From the NCBI GenBank assembly GCA_963721105.1, contig CAVRHY010000003.1, forward strand, positions 1-64,000: a stretch of 64,000 bases of DNA, written 5' to 3'. This stretch comes from Thermohalobaculum sp963721105 (lineage in GTDB: Bacteria > Pseudomonadota > Alphaproteobacteria > Rhodobacterales > Rhodobacteraceae). This document shows positions 8,728 to 19,277 of this stretch, piece by piece. Position 1 is the first letter of the stretch, and every line of letters starts with the position of its first letter. The notes beneath the pieces are model-generated. The model worked only from the letters and a program-made list of their open reading frames with translations, searched no databases and was not told where the DNA came from. The position numbers and the translations under genes were made by a program.

Positions 8728-10118
8728 ATGGGCATGGGCAGGAAGGCAGCGCTTCTGCTGCTTGCGACCACGGCACTGTTGTCCGGCGCCGGCTGGGCCG
8801 GCGGCGCCCGCGCCGAGACGCTGGCCGATGCGATGGTCGCGGCGGTGCTGAACAGTCCCGAGCTGGAGCAGGCGCGGGCCAACGTCAAGGTCCTGGCCGA
8901 GCGCGCCATCCAGGCCCGCTCGCAGGGGCGCCTCCAGGTCGACGGCACGGTCAACCTGACGGCGCGGTTCGTCGATCTGCAGGACTTCGCCTACCCGAAC
9001 ACGATGCAGCTCGACGTCATCCAGCCGCTCTACACGGGCGGTCAGGTCGCGAACGCCACCGAGGCGGCGAAGACCCGCATGACGGCGCAGGAGGCGCGGG
9101 TCGTCGCCACCGAGCAGCAGGTGCTGCTGAACGCCGTGCTGGCCTACATGAACGTGCTGCGCGACGAGACGCTGGTCGACCTCAGCGAGAACAACCTGCG
9201 GGTGATCAGCGAGCAGCAGCGCGCCGCGCAGGAGCGCTTCGACGTCGGCGAGGTGACGCGCACCGACGTCGCCCAGGCCGAGGCGCGCCAGGCAGCGGCG
9301 CGCAGCCTGCTGGCCGCCCGCACCGGCCAGCTCAAGGCCTCGATCGAGAACTTCCGCCGCGCCGTCGGCGCCTATCCGGTCGACCTGCAGCCGCCGCCGC
9401 CGATCCCCGACCTGCCGGATGCGCTGGACCAGGCAGTCCAGATCGCGATGGTCGAGGATCCCGAGATCCTCGCCGCCCGGCTCGAGCGACTGGCCGCCGG
9501 CAACGACGTGCGCCAGGCGATCGGCGCGCTGCTGCCGCAGGTTTCGCTGCAGGGCAGATTGTCGCGCACCGACACGCATCAATATCGGCAGCGACACCAG
9601 TGGACCAGGCGACGGTCGGGCTGCAGATCACGCTGCCGTTCTACGATGGCGGCTTCAGCTACAGCCGCATCCGCGAGGCGCAGGCGATCGTCGAGGCGCA
9701 GGACGCCAGCGTCACGACGACGATGCGCGACACCGCCGAGCAGGTCGGCACCGCCTGGGCGGACCTGCAGGTAGCCAAGGCCTCGATCAAGGCCGGCGAA
9801 CTCGAGGTGAAGGCCGCGCAGATCGCCTTCGAGGGCGTGCGCGAGGAGGCCAAGGTCGGCGCGCGCACGACGCTCGACGTGCTGAACGCCGAGCAGGAGC
9901 TTCTGAACGCGCGCGGCGACCTGATCGTCTCGCGCCGCGACCTGGTCGTCGCCGCCTATACGCTGCTGTTCGCCATCGGCAAGCTCAGCGTCGAGCACCT
10001 CGGGCTCGACGTCGGCGAGGTCATGCCGGTCGCGGACTACTACGCAGGCGTCAAGGATCGGAATTTCGGCTATGACCCGAGCGACGATACGGTCTGGACA
10101 CTGTCATACCGGCCGTGA
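8728..10118 (+). CDS. tolC: TolC-family outer-membrane efflux channel (frameshifted)
   Basis: The trimeric outer-membrane channel for type I secretion and RND efflux. A signal peptide (GRKAALLLLATTALLSGAGWAGGARA) precedes ETLADAMVAAVLNSPELE, the typical first repeat. Long coiled-coil helices (LSENNLRVISEQQRAAQERFDVGEVTRTDVAQAEAR) and the second repeat (RDTAEQVGTAWADLQVAKASI and VGARTTLDVLNAEQELLNAR) follow. Two register changes lie within 9575-9600, in the short stretch after RLSRTD. Joined, the protein is about 465 residues, normal for the family. Start 8728 follows AAGGACGGAG; a GTG at 8722 is an alternative. It is 56 bases after the methyltransferase, a conserved pair. Confidence 0.92.
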
Positions 10119-10161
10119 GAAACGTTGCTGGACTGCCGGGCGGGCGAGGCAAGAAGTTCCA

Positions 10162-10728
10162 ATGAGCAATGGTCAGGATCGCAAGTCGATGGACGACGTT
10201 TTGGCGTCGATCCGGCGTATTGTCCGCGCCGAGAAGGAGCCGGCCGCCGAGCCTGACTCCGCCACGGCGAAGGGGCCTGCCACCGGGCCGGATGCCGCGC
10301 CAACCCTCGGTCCACCCTTCGGACCGGCTGGCGACCGCGACCGACCGGGCGAGGCTCGCGCGGCAGAGGCCGAGCCGCTGGAGCTGACGCCGGATATGCG
10401 GCTGGCCGACGAAGTCGATGACGATGATGATGACGGCGACGAGGTCGAGCCCGAGGCGATCGCCCGTCCGGCCGTGATGGCTCGTCACTCGCCGCCGCCC
10501 GCCGCCGTCCCCTCGCCGTCACGCGAGGCCCCGACGCCAGACCGGGAGACTCTGCGCCGGATGGTGCGCGAAATCCTGCTGGACGAGCTGGCCGACGGCG
10601 ATGCCGAGGGCGCCGTGCGCAGCATCATCCGCGACGAACTGATGAACGGCCAGATCGGCGGTAACATCTCGCAGAACGTGCAGCGCCTGATCCAGTCCGA
10701 GATCGCCAAAGCTCTGGAAGAGCGCTGA
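10162..10728 (+). CDS. PopZ-like DUF2497 polar organising protein
   Basis: A 188-residue acidic, proline-rich protein with the two conserved ends of the DUF2497/PopZ family: SMDDVLASIRRIVR at residues 13-26 and a C-terminal helical region (LRRMVREILLDELA then IGGNISQNVQRLIQSEIAKALEE). The middle, residues 30-115, is low complexity with a run DEVDDDDDDGDEVEPE. In Caulobacter PopZ self-assembles at cell poles and tethers ParB; in most alphaproteobacteria the gene lies between tolC and valS, as here. The polymerising C-terminal helices are present. Intrinsic disorder in the middle is typical. Confidence 0.85.
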   Translation: MSNGQDRKSMDDVLASIRRIVRAEKEPAAEPDSATAKGPATGPDAAPTLGPPFGPAGDRDRPGEARAAEAEPLELTPDMRLADEVDDDDDDGDEVEPEAIARPAVMARHSPPPAAVPSPSREAPTPDRETLRRMVREILLDELADGDAEGAVRSIIRDELMNGQIGGNISQNVQRLIQSEIAKALEER

Positions 10729-10813
10729 GGCCGACCCGCGGCCGCGGCCTTCGGGCAGCCGACAACGATATTCGAACCTCGGGAAGCTGCCGGATGGCTG
10801 GAGGATGCCTGGA

Positions 10814-11257
10814 GTGAAAACGCGCATAAAGTGGGTTGAGGGCCGAACCTTCCTCGGCGAATCCGGTAGCGGGCACTCGATTGTGCTCGGGACGGCAACG
10901 GCGCCGGGCGGCCCGACGCCGGGGCCGAGCCCGATGGAACTGGTCCTGATCGGCACCGGCGGTTGCTCGGCCTTGGACGTCGTCCACATCCTCGAGCGCG
11001 GCCGCGAGCCGGTCGAGGACTGCACCATCGAACTCGAGGCCGAGCGCGCGGCGGAGGACCCGAAGGTATTCACCCGCGTTCACATGCGCTTCATCGTAAC
11101 GGGCCGCGGCCTGGCACGCGCCAAGGTCGAGCGCGCCGTCGACCTCTCGGTCGAAAAGTACTGCTCGGCCTCGGCGATGATCGCGAAGTCGGCGACCATG
11201 ACGCGTGAGGTCGAGGTCATCGACACGGCGGCCTCGCCGGCCACGCCCGATCCGTAG
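10814..11257 (+). CDS. OsmC/YhfA-family protein
   Basis: A small OsmC-superfamily protein. The family detoxifies organic hydroperoxides using two cysteines. Here they are in LVLIGTGGCSALDVV and SVEKYCSASAMI, and the N terminus KTRIKWVEGRTFLGESGSGH fits the YhfA subgroup, whose function is not settled. I prefer the GTG at 10814 because it gives the family N terminus and places GAGG nine bases upstream; an ATG at 10805 in the same frame overlaps that Shine-Dalgarno. It interrupts the usual PopZ-like to valS neighbourhood. Confidence 0.85.
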   Translation: MKTRIKWVEGRTFLGESGSGHSIVLGTATAPGGPTPGPSPMELVLIGTGGCSALDVVHILERGREPVEDCTIELEAERAAEDPKVFTRVHMRFIVTGRGLARAKVERAVDLSVEKYCSASAMIAKSATMTREVEVIDTAASPATPDP

Positions 11258-11556
11258 GGCAGGGGTCCATCCCGCCAATCCCGCCAAGTGGACCGATCGA
11301 GTAGGCTGGCGTGCCAAGCGTCCGCCCTTGCAGACGCCGACAGTCGGCTCCCCTTGACGGGCTCGACGACTTGCCGATGGCTCGCAGCCCGGACGCCCCG
11401 TCCGGCCTTCACCACCACCTATTCGTGACCTTCCCCCCTCGATCGAGCCCGCAAGAGCAGGCCATTGGGCCGGGTGCCGCTTCCCACTCCGGGGTTCCCA
11501 CCCCCCGGCGCGCGCGCTATGAGGGCGCCCGACCATTCCCCGACGGATCCGAGACG
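11258..11556. other. Non-coding gap before valS
   Basis: No credible gene. A 7-base perfect hairpin (CCGGACG at 11389-11395 with 11399-11405, loop CCC) may end the upstream transcript or lie in the valS leader. A weak promoter-like TTGACG occurs at 11354. No T-box-like structure is seen, as expected outside Gram-positives. Confidence 0.35.
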
Positions 11557-14477
11557 ATGGACAAGACCTTCGACGCCGCGGCCGCAGAGCCGCGCATCTA
11601 CGCGCAATGGGAAAAGGCCGGCGCTTTCGCCGCCGGCGCCAATGCCTCGCGTGATGAAACCTTCTGCATCGTCATCCCGCCGCCGAACGTCACCGGCTCG
11701 CTGCACATGGGCCACGCGCTCAACAACACGCTGCAGGACATCCTCGTCCGGTGGAAGCGGATGCAGGGCTACGACGTGCTCTGGCAGCCCGGCACCGACC
11801 ATGCCGGCATCGCCACCCAGATGGTCGTCGAGCGGGCGCTTGCCGCCGAGGGCAAGAGCCGCCGCGAGATGACGCGCCCGGCCTTCGTCGAGCGGGTCTG
11901 GGAACAGAAGAAGGAGTCCGAGGGCACCATCCTCGGCCAGCTCAAGCGCCTCGGCGCCTCCTGCGACTGGTCGCGCACCCGCTTCACGATGGACGAGGGG
12001 CTTTCGGCCGCCGTCCTCAAGGTCTTCGTCACCCTCTACAACGAGGGGCTGATCTACCGCGACAAGCGGCTGGTGAACTGGGACCCGCAGTTCGAGACCG
12101 CGATCTCGGACCTCGAGGTCGAGCAGGTCGAGGAGAAGGGCAAGCTCTGGCGCTTTCGCTACGAGCTGGCCGATGGCGTCACCTACCGCCATCCGATCAA
12201 GGACGACGAGGGCACCGTCGTCGACCACCAGACGCGCAATTATCTCGTCGTCGCGACGACGCGCCCCGAGACGATGCTGGGCGACAGCGGCGTCGCCGTG
12301 AACCCCGAGGACGAGCGCTATCGCGACCTGATCGGCAAGCATGTCTGCCTGCCGCTGGTCGGCCGCCGCATCCCCATCGTCGCCGACGAGCACGCCGACC
12401 CCGAAAAGGGCACCGGCGCGGTCAAGATCACGCCCGCGCACGACTTCAACGACTTCCAGGTCGGCCAGCGCCACGGCCTCGCGCAGATCAACGTGATGAG
12501 CCCGCGCGCCGCCATCGCCATCGCCGACAACGCCGACTTCCTCGCCGACTGCGACCCCGAGCCCGAATGCATGATGCTGAACGGCCTCGACCGCTTCGAG
12601 GCCCGCAAGCGCGTCGTCCACCTGGCCGAGGTGCAGGAATGGCTGGACGGCATCGACGAGGAAATCCACGTCGTCCCGCACGGCGACCGCTCGGGCGTCC
12701 CCATCGAGCCCTACCTGACCGACCAGTGGTTCGTCGACGCCAAGAAGCTCGCGGTCGCCGCCATCGACAAGGTCCGCGACGGCACGACGAGTTTCGTCCC
12801 CGAGAACTGGACCCGCGTCTATTACAACTGGATGGAGAACATCGAGCCCTGGTGCATCAGTCGCCAGCTCTGGTGGGGCCATCAGGTGCCGGTTTGGTAT
12901 GACGATCACGGCAACGCGCACTGCGCGCACTCGATCGAGGAGGCGGCTGCGAGCGCCTTGCTGCCGCCGAGGCTCACTATGAGAAAGAACTCGGACTGGT
13001 CCGCGCATCAACGTGATCGATCGGGATGCGACCCGGGCAGCTGATGAGCAAGCACGAGTGAGATGCACGCGAAAGGCGACGCGGTTCCGAACTCGGTCCT
13101 GCGGTGATCGTGCTTTCGAATGACGGCGACGAGAGCGTGTCCGTCCCGTTCAACATCGTCCGCGACCCCGACGTCCTCGACACCTGGTTCTCGTCCGCCC
13201 TCTGGCCGTTCTCGACGCTCGGCTGGCCGGACAGACGCCCGAGCTCGCCCGCTACTACCCGACCGACGTGCTGGTCACCGGCTTCGACATCATCTTCTTC
13301 TGGGTCGCCCGGATGATGATGGACGGGCTGCACTTCCTCGACCGCGAGCCGTTCCACACCGTCTACATCAACTCGATCGTCGTCGACGCCCACGGCAAGA
13401 AGATGTCGAAGTCGCCAGGGCAACGTCATCGACCCGCTCCAGCTCATCGACGAGTACGGCGCCGACGCGCTCCGCTACACGCTGGCGGCGCAGGAGGTGC
13501 AGGGCCGCCGGCAGCTCCGGCTGGCCGTCGACGCCGTGCAGGGCGGCCGCAACTTCGGCACCAAGCTGTGGAACGCCGCCCGCTTCGCCGAGATGAACGG
13601 TTGCCACGGCCAGGGCGCCTCTGCGGAGACGCCGGAGGCCAGCCAAACCGTCAATCGCTGGATCATCGGCGAGACCGCGCGCACCGCCGCGGCCGTCGAC
13701 AAGGCACTGTCGGCCTACCGGTTCAACGAGGCCGCCAGCGCGCTCTACGACCACATCTGGAAGGTGTTCTGCGACTGGTATGTCGAATTCGCCAAGCCCC
13801 TGCTGCAGGGCGACGATGCCGAGGCGAAGGCGGAAACCCAGCGCACCATGGCCTGGGCTCTGGACCAGTGCGTGATCCTGCTGCACCCAATCATGCCGTT
13901 CCTGACCGAAGCGCTGTGGGGCGAGCTGGCCACCCGCAACACGCCGCTGATCCACGCCGCCTGGCCGGTGCTGACCCCGGCCGACGCGGCCGATCCGGCG
14001 GCCGATGCCGAGATAAACTGGGTGATCCGCCTGATCGACGGCATCCGCTCGGCCCGGGCCGAGTTGAACGTGCCGCCCAGGGCGCAGATCGACATGGTCC
14101 TGACCGTCCACGCGCCCGAGGTCGCCGACCGCCTGCGGCGGAATGCGCCTCTGATCGAGCGGCTGGCTGGCCTCTCCGGATCCGCGGTCGCGGACGAGGC
14201 GCCGTCCGGCTCGATCACGCTGGCGCTCGATGACTGCGCGGTGAACCTGCAGGTTGCCGGGGTCATCGACATCGCCGCCGAGCGGGCGCGACTGGAAAAG
14301 TCGCTCGGCAAGGTCCGCAAGGACGCTGTCGGGCTGGAGAAGAAGCTGGGCAACGAGAACTTCCTCGCCAAGGCGCCCGACGAGATCGTCGAGGAACAGC
14401 GCGAGCGGCTGGCCGCGGCGCGCTCGGAAGCCGCGAAGCTGGAGGGTGCCCTGGCGCGGCTGGCCTCGCTGGGGTGA
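11557..14477 (+). CDS. valS: Valyl-tRNA synthetase (multiple frameshifts)
   Basis: Charges tRNA-Val. The class I signature is intact: PPPNVTGSLHMGHALNN with HIGH-type HMGH at residues 50-53, the editing domain (ATTRPETMLGDSGVAVNP), the anticodon-side region WFSSALWPFSTLGWPD, and KMSKS near 13400. The C terminus has the coiled-coil arm (ERARLEKSLGKVRKDAVGLEKKL and later) found in bacterial ValRS. The reading frame is broken at least four times: two or more shifts in 12950-13100, one near 13231 and one near 13417. All other sequence looks functional and the gene is essential, so I take it as one gene with base-calling indels. Start ATG 11557. Confidence 0.93.
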
Positions 14478-14638
14478 GGGGGCGTCGGCTCTCGCGCGTT
14501 CCGCGCGACGGCGAGCTTTGCGATCGGCGGACTTTGCGATCGGCGGGCTGACAACCCGCTCTTCAGGCGCGTCGCGAGGGTAGCGCGGCCTTTCGATCCG
14601 CCCTCCGCTCCACGCGGTTATCCGTTCGCCCCGCGCAG

Positions 14639-15514
14639 TCAGGCAGGCGCCCGCGCTTCCTCCCGCGGTGGCCCGAAGGGTGCCCAGGGGCTGAGCACGA
14701 AGGCAAGCAGCAGCGCCGTCGTCGCGAGGTCGACGATCATCAGCCCCGGCATGTCGTCGGCGGGAAACAGGAACAGCTGCGCCCCGGACAGCACGCCCTC
14801 GCTGCCAACCAGGGTCAGCCCGATGACGTTGAACCCGAGGTGGAGACCGATCGAAGCCCACAGGCTGCCGGTGCGCCAGACCAGCGCCGCCAGTGAAAGC
14901 CCCATAAGGAAGGTGGTGCCGACATAGAGCAGGCCAGCCCCGCCTGCCAGGCCTCCCGAGTAGTGCAGCGCGCCGAACAGCGCCGAGGGCAGCACGGCCC
15001 AGACCAGCGGGTTGCGGCTGCGCAGCGCCAGCTGCTGGAGCAGGTAGCCGCGGAACATCAGCTCCTCGGCCGTCGCCTGCACGAAGATCAGCGCCGCGAT
15101 CGGCAGCAGCGCGGCCAGCCATGCCGGCAGCGGCAGACCCGACCCGTCCGGCCGGACCAGTAGCAGCGAGACCGAAACCGAGGCTGCCGTGAAGGCGGCA
15201 GCGATCAGCAGGCCCTTGGCGAAATCGCCGGTCCGCACGCGCCGCTCGGGCGCGAACAGGCTGCGGAAGGACTGCCGGTGCAGCAGCCGCACTGCCAGCA
15301 TCACCCCCGGCCAGATGCCGGCGAAGGTCAGCAGCATGACGGCGACGATCGCGGGACTGCCGCCTGGTTCGGCGCCGGCGACCCGGTGCAGCGCGCCGCC
15401 GGTGTCACCGAGCCGCGCGGTCTCGAGCGCGCCCCAAAGGTACAGCACGGCGAACGTGCCGCCGATCCAGAAGCCGGCGATGATGATGATCCCGGCTAGC
15501 ACGCGCCACAGCAC
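14639..15514 (-). CDS. CPBP-family intramembrane metalloprotease
   Basis: A multi-pass inner-membrane protein of the CAAX-prenyl-protease-like (CPBP/Abi) family. At least seven hydrophobic segments are visible. The catalytic motifs are EELMFRGYLLQQL (glutamate pair and arginine), FGALHYSGG, and the final histidine helix LHLGFNVIG. Bacterial members have varied or unknown roles. The GTG at 15514 is the first start in this frame, but an ATG at 15560 opening MTAFERYVDSGGR in the next frame looks like the natural N terminus, so a one-base indel near 15520 is possible. It is convergent with valS. Confidence 0.82.
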   Translation of the reverse strand: MLWRVLAGIIIIAGFWIGGTFAVLYLWGALETARLGDTGGALHRVAGAEPGGSPAIVAVMLLTFAGIWPGVMLAVRLLHRQSFRSLFAPERRVRTGDFAKGLLIAAAFTAASVSVSLLLVRPDGSGLPLPAWLAALLPIAALIFVQATAEELMFRGYLLQQLALRSRNPLVWAVLPSALFGALHYSGGLAGGAGLLYVGTTFLMGLSLAALVWRTGSLWASIGLHLGFNVIGLTLVGSEGVLSGAQLFLFPADDMPGLMIVDLATTALLLAFVLSPWAPFGPPREEARAPA

Positions 15515-15596
15515 CCCGGCAGCGCCCGCCCGAGTCGACGTATCGCTCGAAGGCGGTCATGCAGCCGGGACGGCGCTGTTCCTGCGTTGCCGTCAA

Positions 15597-15800
15597 TCAG
15601 TCGTGGCGGCCGCGCTCGCGGCTGAGGAATTCGCTCGTCCGACGGCTCCCGGCCGTCGTCGTCCCCGAAGGCCGGCGCCGCAGCGTCGCTATGGCGGCAT
15701 GCGGTCCGCCGGTGCGCTGCTCGCGCTCGATGCGGGTGAATTCGCGGGTCCGCGTGCCCTCCGCGCGGTCGCGTTGCTGGTCGGCGATGTGCTTGCCCAT
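15597..15800 (-). CDS. Small basic hypothetical protein
   Basis: A 67-residue arginine-rich protein (MGKHIADQQRDRAEGTRTRE at its start, FLSRERGRHD at its end) with no membrane segment. On its strand GGGAGATG lies just upstream of the ATG, a fair ribosome site. It is divergent from ilvD. I do not recognise a family. It could be a real small gene or a GC-driven frame. Confidence 0.45.
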   Translation of the reverse strand: MGKHIADQQRDRAEGTRTREFTRIEREQRTGGPHAAIATLRRRPSGTTTAGSRRTSEFLSRERGRHD

Positions 15801-15851
15801 CCGGCATCTCCCTGTCGTCATCCGTCTGGCCAAGGTGGCGACTTCCGGCCG

Positions 15852-15906
15852 GCATTTCCAGTCCCCGGATGGCCGTGGCGTAGCGCTACATCCGCGCTGG
15901 AAACGC
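15852..15906 (+). promoter_or_regulatory. Structured element in the ilvD leader region
   Basis: A nested stem-loop about 70 bases before the ilvD start. TTTCCAG at 15855-15861 pairs with CTGGAAA at 15897-15903, extended by two G-C pairs at 15852-15853 with 15905-15906. CGGAT at 15866-15870 pairs with ATCCG at 15890-15894. An inner GTGGCG/CGCTAC hairpin closes on a three-base loop. The inner part also contains the ten-base DNA palindrome GTAGCGCTAC at 15880-15889, which could instead be a dimeric repressor site. No leader peptide of branched-chain residues was seen. Confidence 0.45.
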
Positions 15907-15971
15907 ACCCGCCGGCTCGTTAGGGTCGCGCAGCCACGAGTCAGCAAGAGCGCAAAGGAGGGCGCCGGCGC

Positions 15972-17730
15972 ATGGATGCCAGGGTTTTCGACAAGAACAA
16001 GCTGCCCAGCCGGCATGTGACCGAGGGTCCGTCGCGCGCGCCGCACCGCTCGTACTATTACGCGATGGGCCTGACGGACGAGGAGATCCACCGCCCCTTC
16101 GTCGGCGTCGCGACCTGCTGGAACGAGGCAGCGCCCTGCAACATCGCGCTGAGCCGGCAGGCCCAGGCCGTCAAGCTGGGCGTCAAGGAGGCGCTGGGCA
16201 CGCCGCGCGAGTTCACGACCATCACCGTGACCGACGGCATCGCCATGGGGCACGAGGGCATGCGCTCGTCGCTGGCCAGCCGCGAGGCGATCGCCGACAC
16301 GGTCGAGCTGACGATGCGCGGGCACGCCTATGACGCGCTGGTCGGGCTGGCGGGCTGCGACAAGTCGCTGCCGGGCATGATGATGGCGATGGTCCGGCTG
16401 AACGTGCCGTCGGTCTTCATCTATGGCGGCTCGATCCTGCCCGGCCGCGCGCCGCACAGCAAGGAGATCCCCGAGGACTTCGCCAACCGCGACCTGACGG
16501 TTCAGGACATGTTCGAGGCCGTTGGCCGGAACCAGAACGGCACCATGTCGGACGCCGCGCTTGCGTTGCTCGAGCGGGTCGCCTGTCCGTCGGCAGGGGC
16601 GTGCGGCGGCCAGTTCACGGCGAACACCATGGCCTGCGTCAGCGAGGCGATCGGCCTGGCGTTGCCGCAGTCGGCCGGCGCGCCTGCGCCCTATGAAAGC
16701 CGCGACGCCTTCTCGGAAGCTTCGGGCCGGGCGGTCATGAACCTGCTGGCGAACGGCATCCGCGCCCGCGACGTCGTCACCCGCAAGGCGCTGGAAAACG
16801 CCGCCCGCGTCGTCGCCTGCACGGGCGGCTCGACGAATGCCGGGCTGCACCTGCCGGCGATCGCGCACGAGGCGGGGATCGACTTCAACCTGCAGGACGT
16901 GTGCGACATCTTCCGCGAGACGCCATACTTCGTCGACCTGAAGCCGGGCGGGAAGTACGTGGCCAAGGACCTCTACGAATCCGGCGGCATTCCGGTCGTC
17001 ATGAAGGAGTTGCTTGCGTGCCGGCCTGCTGCACGGCGACTGCATCACCGCGACCGGCAAGACCATCGCCGAGAACCTGGCCCTGATCGACGGCGAGCCG
17101 GACAATCGCGTCATCTACCCGGTCGACAAGCCGCTGACCAAGACCGGCGGCGTCGTCGGGCTGATCGGCAACCTGGCGCCCGAGGGCGCCATCGTGAAGG
17201 TCGCCGGCATGAAGAAGCAGAAGTTCGAGGGCCCGGCCCGCGTCTTCGAATGCGAGGAGGACGCCTTCGCCGCCGTCCAGCGCCGCGAGTACAAGGAGGG
17301 CGAGGTCATCGTCATCCGCAACGAGGGGCCGAAGGGTGGCCCCGGCATGCGCGAGATGCTCTCCACCACCGCCGCGATCTCGGGGCAGGGCATGGGCAGC
17401 AAGGTCGCGCTGATCACGGACGGGCGCTTCTCGGGTGCGACGCGCGGCTTCTGCGTCGGCCATGTCGGGCCCGAGGCCGCGGTCGGCGGCCCGATCGGGC
17501 TGCTGAAGGACGGCGACATCATCCAGATCGACGCCAAGAAGGGCACCATCAAGGTCAAGCTGTCCGCCAAGGAGCTGAAGGACCGTCGCAAGGAGTGGAA
17601 GGGCCCGCGCGAAACGATCTATGGCGCAGGCGCCCTCTGGAAATACGCCCAGACCGTCGGGGGCGCGCAGCAGGGCGCCGTGACGCACCCGGGCGGAAAG
17701 GGAGAGCGGCACAGCTATCCAGACCTCTGA
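15972..17730 (+). CDS. ilvD: Dihydroxy-acid dehydratase (frameshifted)
   Basis: Dehydrates 2,3-dihydroxy-isovalerate and its isoleucine-pathway homologue to 2-oxoacids, using an iron-sulfur cluster and Mg. Cluster cysteines are seen in ATCWNEAAPCN, AGCDKSLPGMMM and CPSAGACGGQFTANTM. The C-terminal half has ITDGRFSGATRGFCVGHVGPEA. A single extra T near 17014-17015 (TTGCTTGCG where TTGCTGCG is expected) shifts the frame; removing it restores a continuous protein through MKELLRAGLLHGDC. The total, near 585 residues, is normal for the larger IlvD type. Start ATG 15972 follows AAAGGAGG. The stop overlaps the next start by one base. Confidence 0.95.
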
Positions 17731-19059
17731 TGGACCGACGCGCCACATTCTCGCTGCCCCGTCCCGGACGTGCTGCCCGGGCGGTCCTGCTCGGCGGCGG
17801 AATACTGGCGCTGCTGGCCGGCTGCGAGCCCGGCCAGTTCGGCTTCAGCGGGCGCGACGCGGAGTGGGCGCGGACACATGCCTTCTCGGTCGTCTCTGCC
17901 ACCCCCCGGCGCGCCGTGCTGTCGGCCGAGGGCAACCAGGTGGCGGTCGAGCCGCCGCCCGGCTTTTGCCTGGCGGACGACGAGATCGAGACCTCGGCGC
18001 GCTCGGCCTTCGTGCTGATCGGCGACTGCGTGATGGATGCCGGGTCAGGGTGGCGGCGTGCTGCAATCGGACGGGAGCGCGCTGGACCTGCCGCCCGGTA
18101 TGCCCGGGATCATCTCGGTGGGGCTGTCGGGCGACCCGGGCTTCGGGCGCGCCAGCGCCGGGGATCGCGGTCTCTCCCGCTTGGAGTCCTACCTGCAGAC
18201 GCCCGAGGGCCAGGCCCTGCTGGGCCGCGGCGGCGACGGCTCGCAGGTGTCGGTGATCGAGACGCGGCGGCAGGGGGACATTCTCTATGTGCTGGTCGAG
18301 GATCGCGACGCCGCGGCGGTCCCCGTGCTGGCGCCGCGCTTCTGGCGCGCCTTCGTCGAGCTGAACGATCGCCTGGCGGTCGTCACCGTCAGCGGCTTCC
18401 GCGACGTGCCGATGGACGAGGACGAGATGCTGAGCCACCTGGGCGACCAGGTGCGGCAGCTTCAGGTGGCGAACGCGGTGCCCATCGACGAGGCGCCGAT
18501 ACAGGTCGCCAAGGCGCGGCCGCGCCGCGCCGAGACCGGGACGGGCGACGAGCCGCCGGAGGAAGGCGAGCTGGCCGCGGTCACCCCCGTGGAGGCGGCG
18601 ACGCCCGCGTCGCTGCCGGGCGATCCCGCGTGGCAGTCGTTCGCTGCGGCACGCGCGGACGAGGCAGAACCGGATGGTGCTGCCGGGCTGGCGGGCGGCG
18701 ACTCGGCTCGGGTCGCGGCCATTGGCGGGCCGGAGCTGGGCGATGTGACGGCCGACGGCGAGACCGCCGCAGCGACGCTGGCCGAGGAGCCGGTCAGGAC
18801 CCGCCCGCTGGTCGTCGCCTCGACCGGGACGGGCAGGCAGGGCGTGTGGCCGATGCCGTCGAAGCGGCCCGGCGCCCCAGGTGCCTGGACATCGACCGCG
18901 GGGTCCGCGGCAGCGACGGGTCGGGCGGCGCCGCAGGCGGCTGCGGCGGCCGGCGTTCCGATGCCGGCGCCGCGGCTGAATAACCCGGCCGGGCGGGCGT
19001 CAGGGCAGGCGCTCGCCCCCGTGGCGGCGGTGCCGCTGCCGCCGCGAAAGCGTCCCTGA
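17730..19059 (+). CDS. Hypothetical lipoprotein after ilvD (frameshifted)
   Basis: Begins on the last base of the ilvD stop, so it is translationally coupled. The N terminus is a lipoprotein signal: basic MDRRATFSLPRPGRAAR, a hydrophobic stretch, and lipobox LLAGC. A globular part of roughly 250 residues follows (VAVEPPPGFCLADDEIETSARSAFVLIGDC and LSGDPGFGRASAG), then an Ala-Pro-rich low-complexity tail from about 18560 to the end. The frame changes once near 18037. I know of no function. The conserved core with paired cysteines (GFCLAD, LIGDC) suggests a disulfide in the periplasm. Confidence 0.7.
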
Positions 19060-19277
19060 GAGGGGCAGTCTGATGTGGTCGCACGCGTGAGACCCTCGCC
19101 ATATCATTGAAAATCAGTGGTTTTCCGATATCTGTTCAGGGTTTGGAAACGCGGGATTTCGATCCGGTGAACGCCGGATTGAAGAGACTGGGCTCGCCGA
19201 CGTCGGGGCTTCGCCCGGCCCAGGGAAATGCCCGGCCGGGTCGGGCGTGACGTGGCCTTGCGCGGCGGGGGGCGGGG

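Noticed and set aside
12950..13420. valS as a true pseudogene or programmed-frameshift gene
   Set aside because: Four or more small indels occur with intact motifs on both sides, and many other genes in the window show the same. Sequencing error is the simpler reading. No slippery site was seen.
14516..14546. A tandem repeat of CTTTGCGATCGGCGG after valS
   Set aside because: Two copies, 16 bases apart, in a non-coding gap. Too short and isolated to call a functional element.
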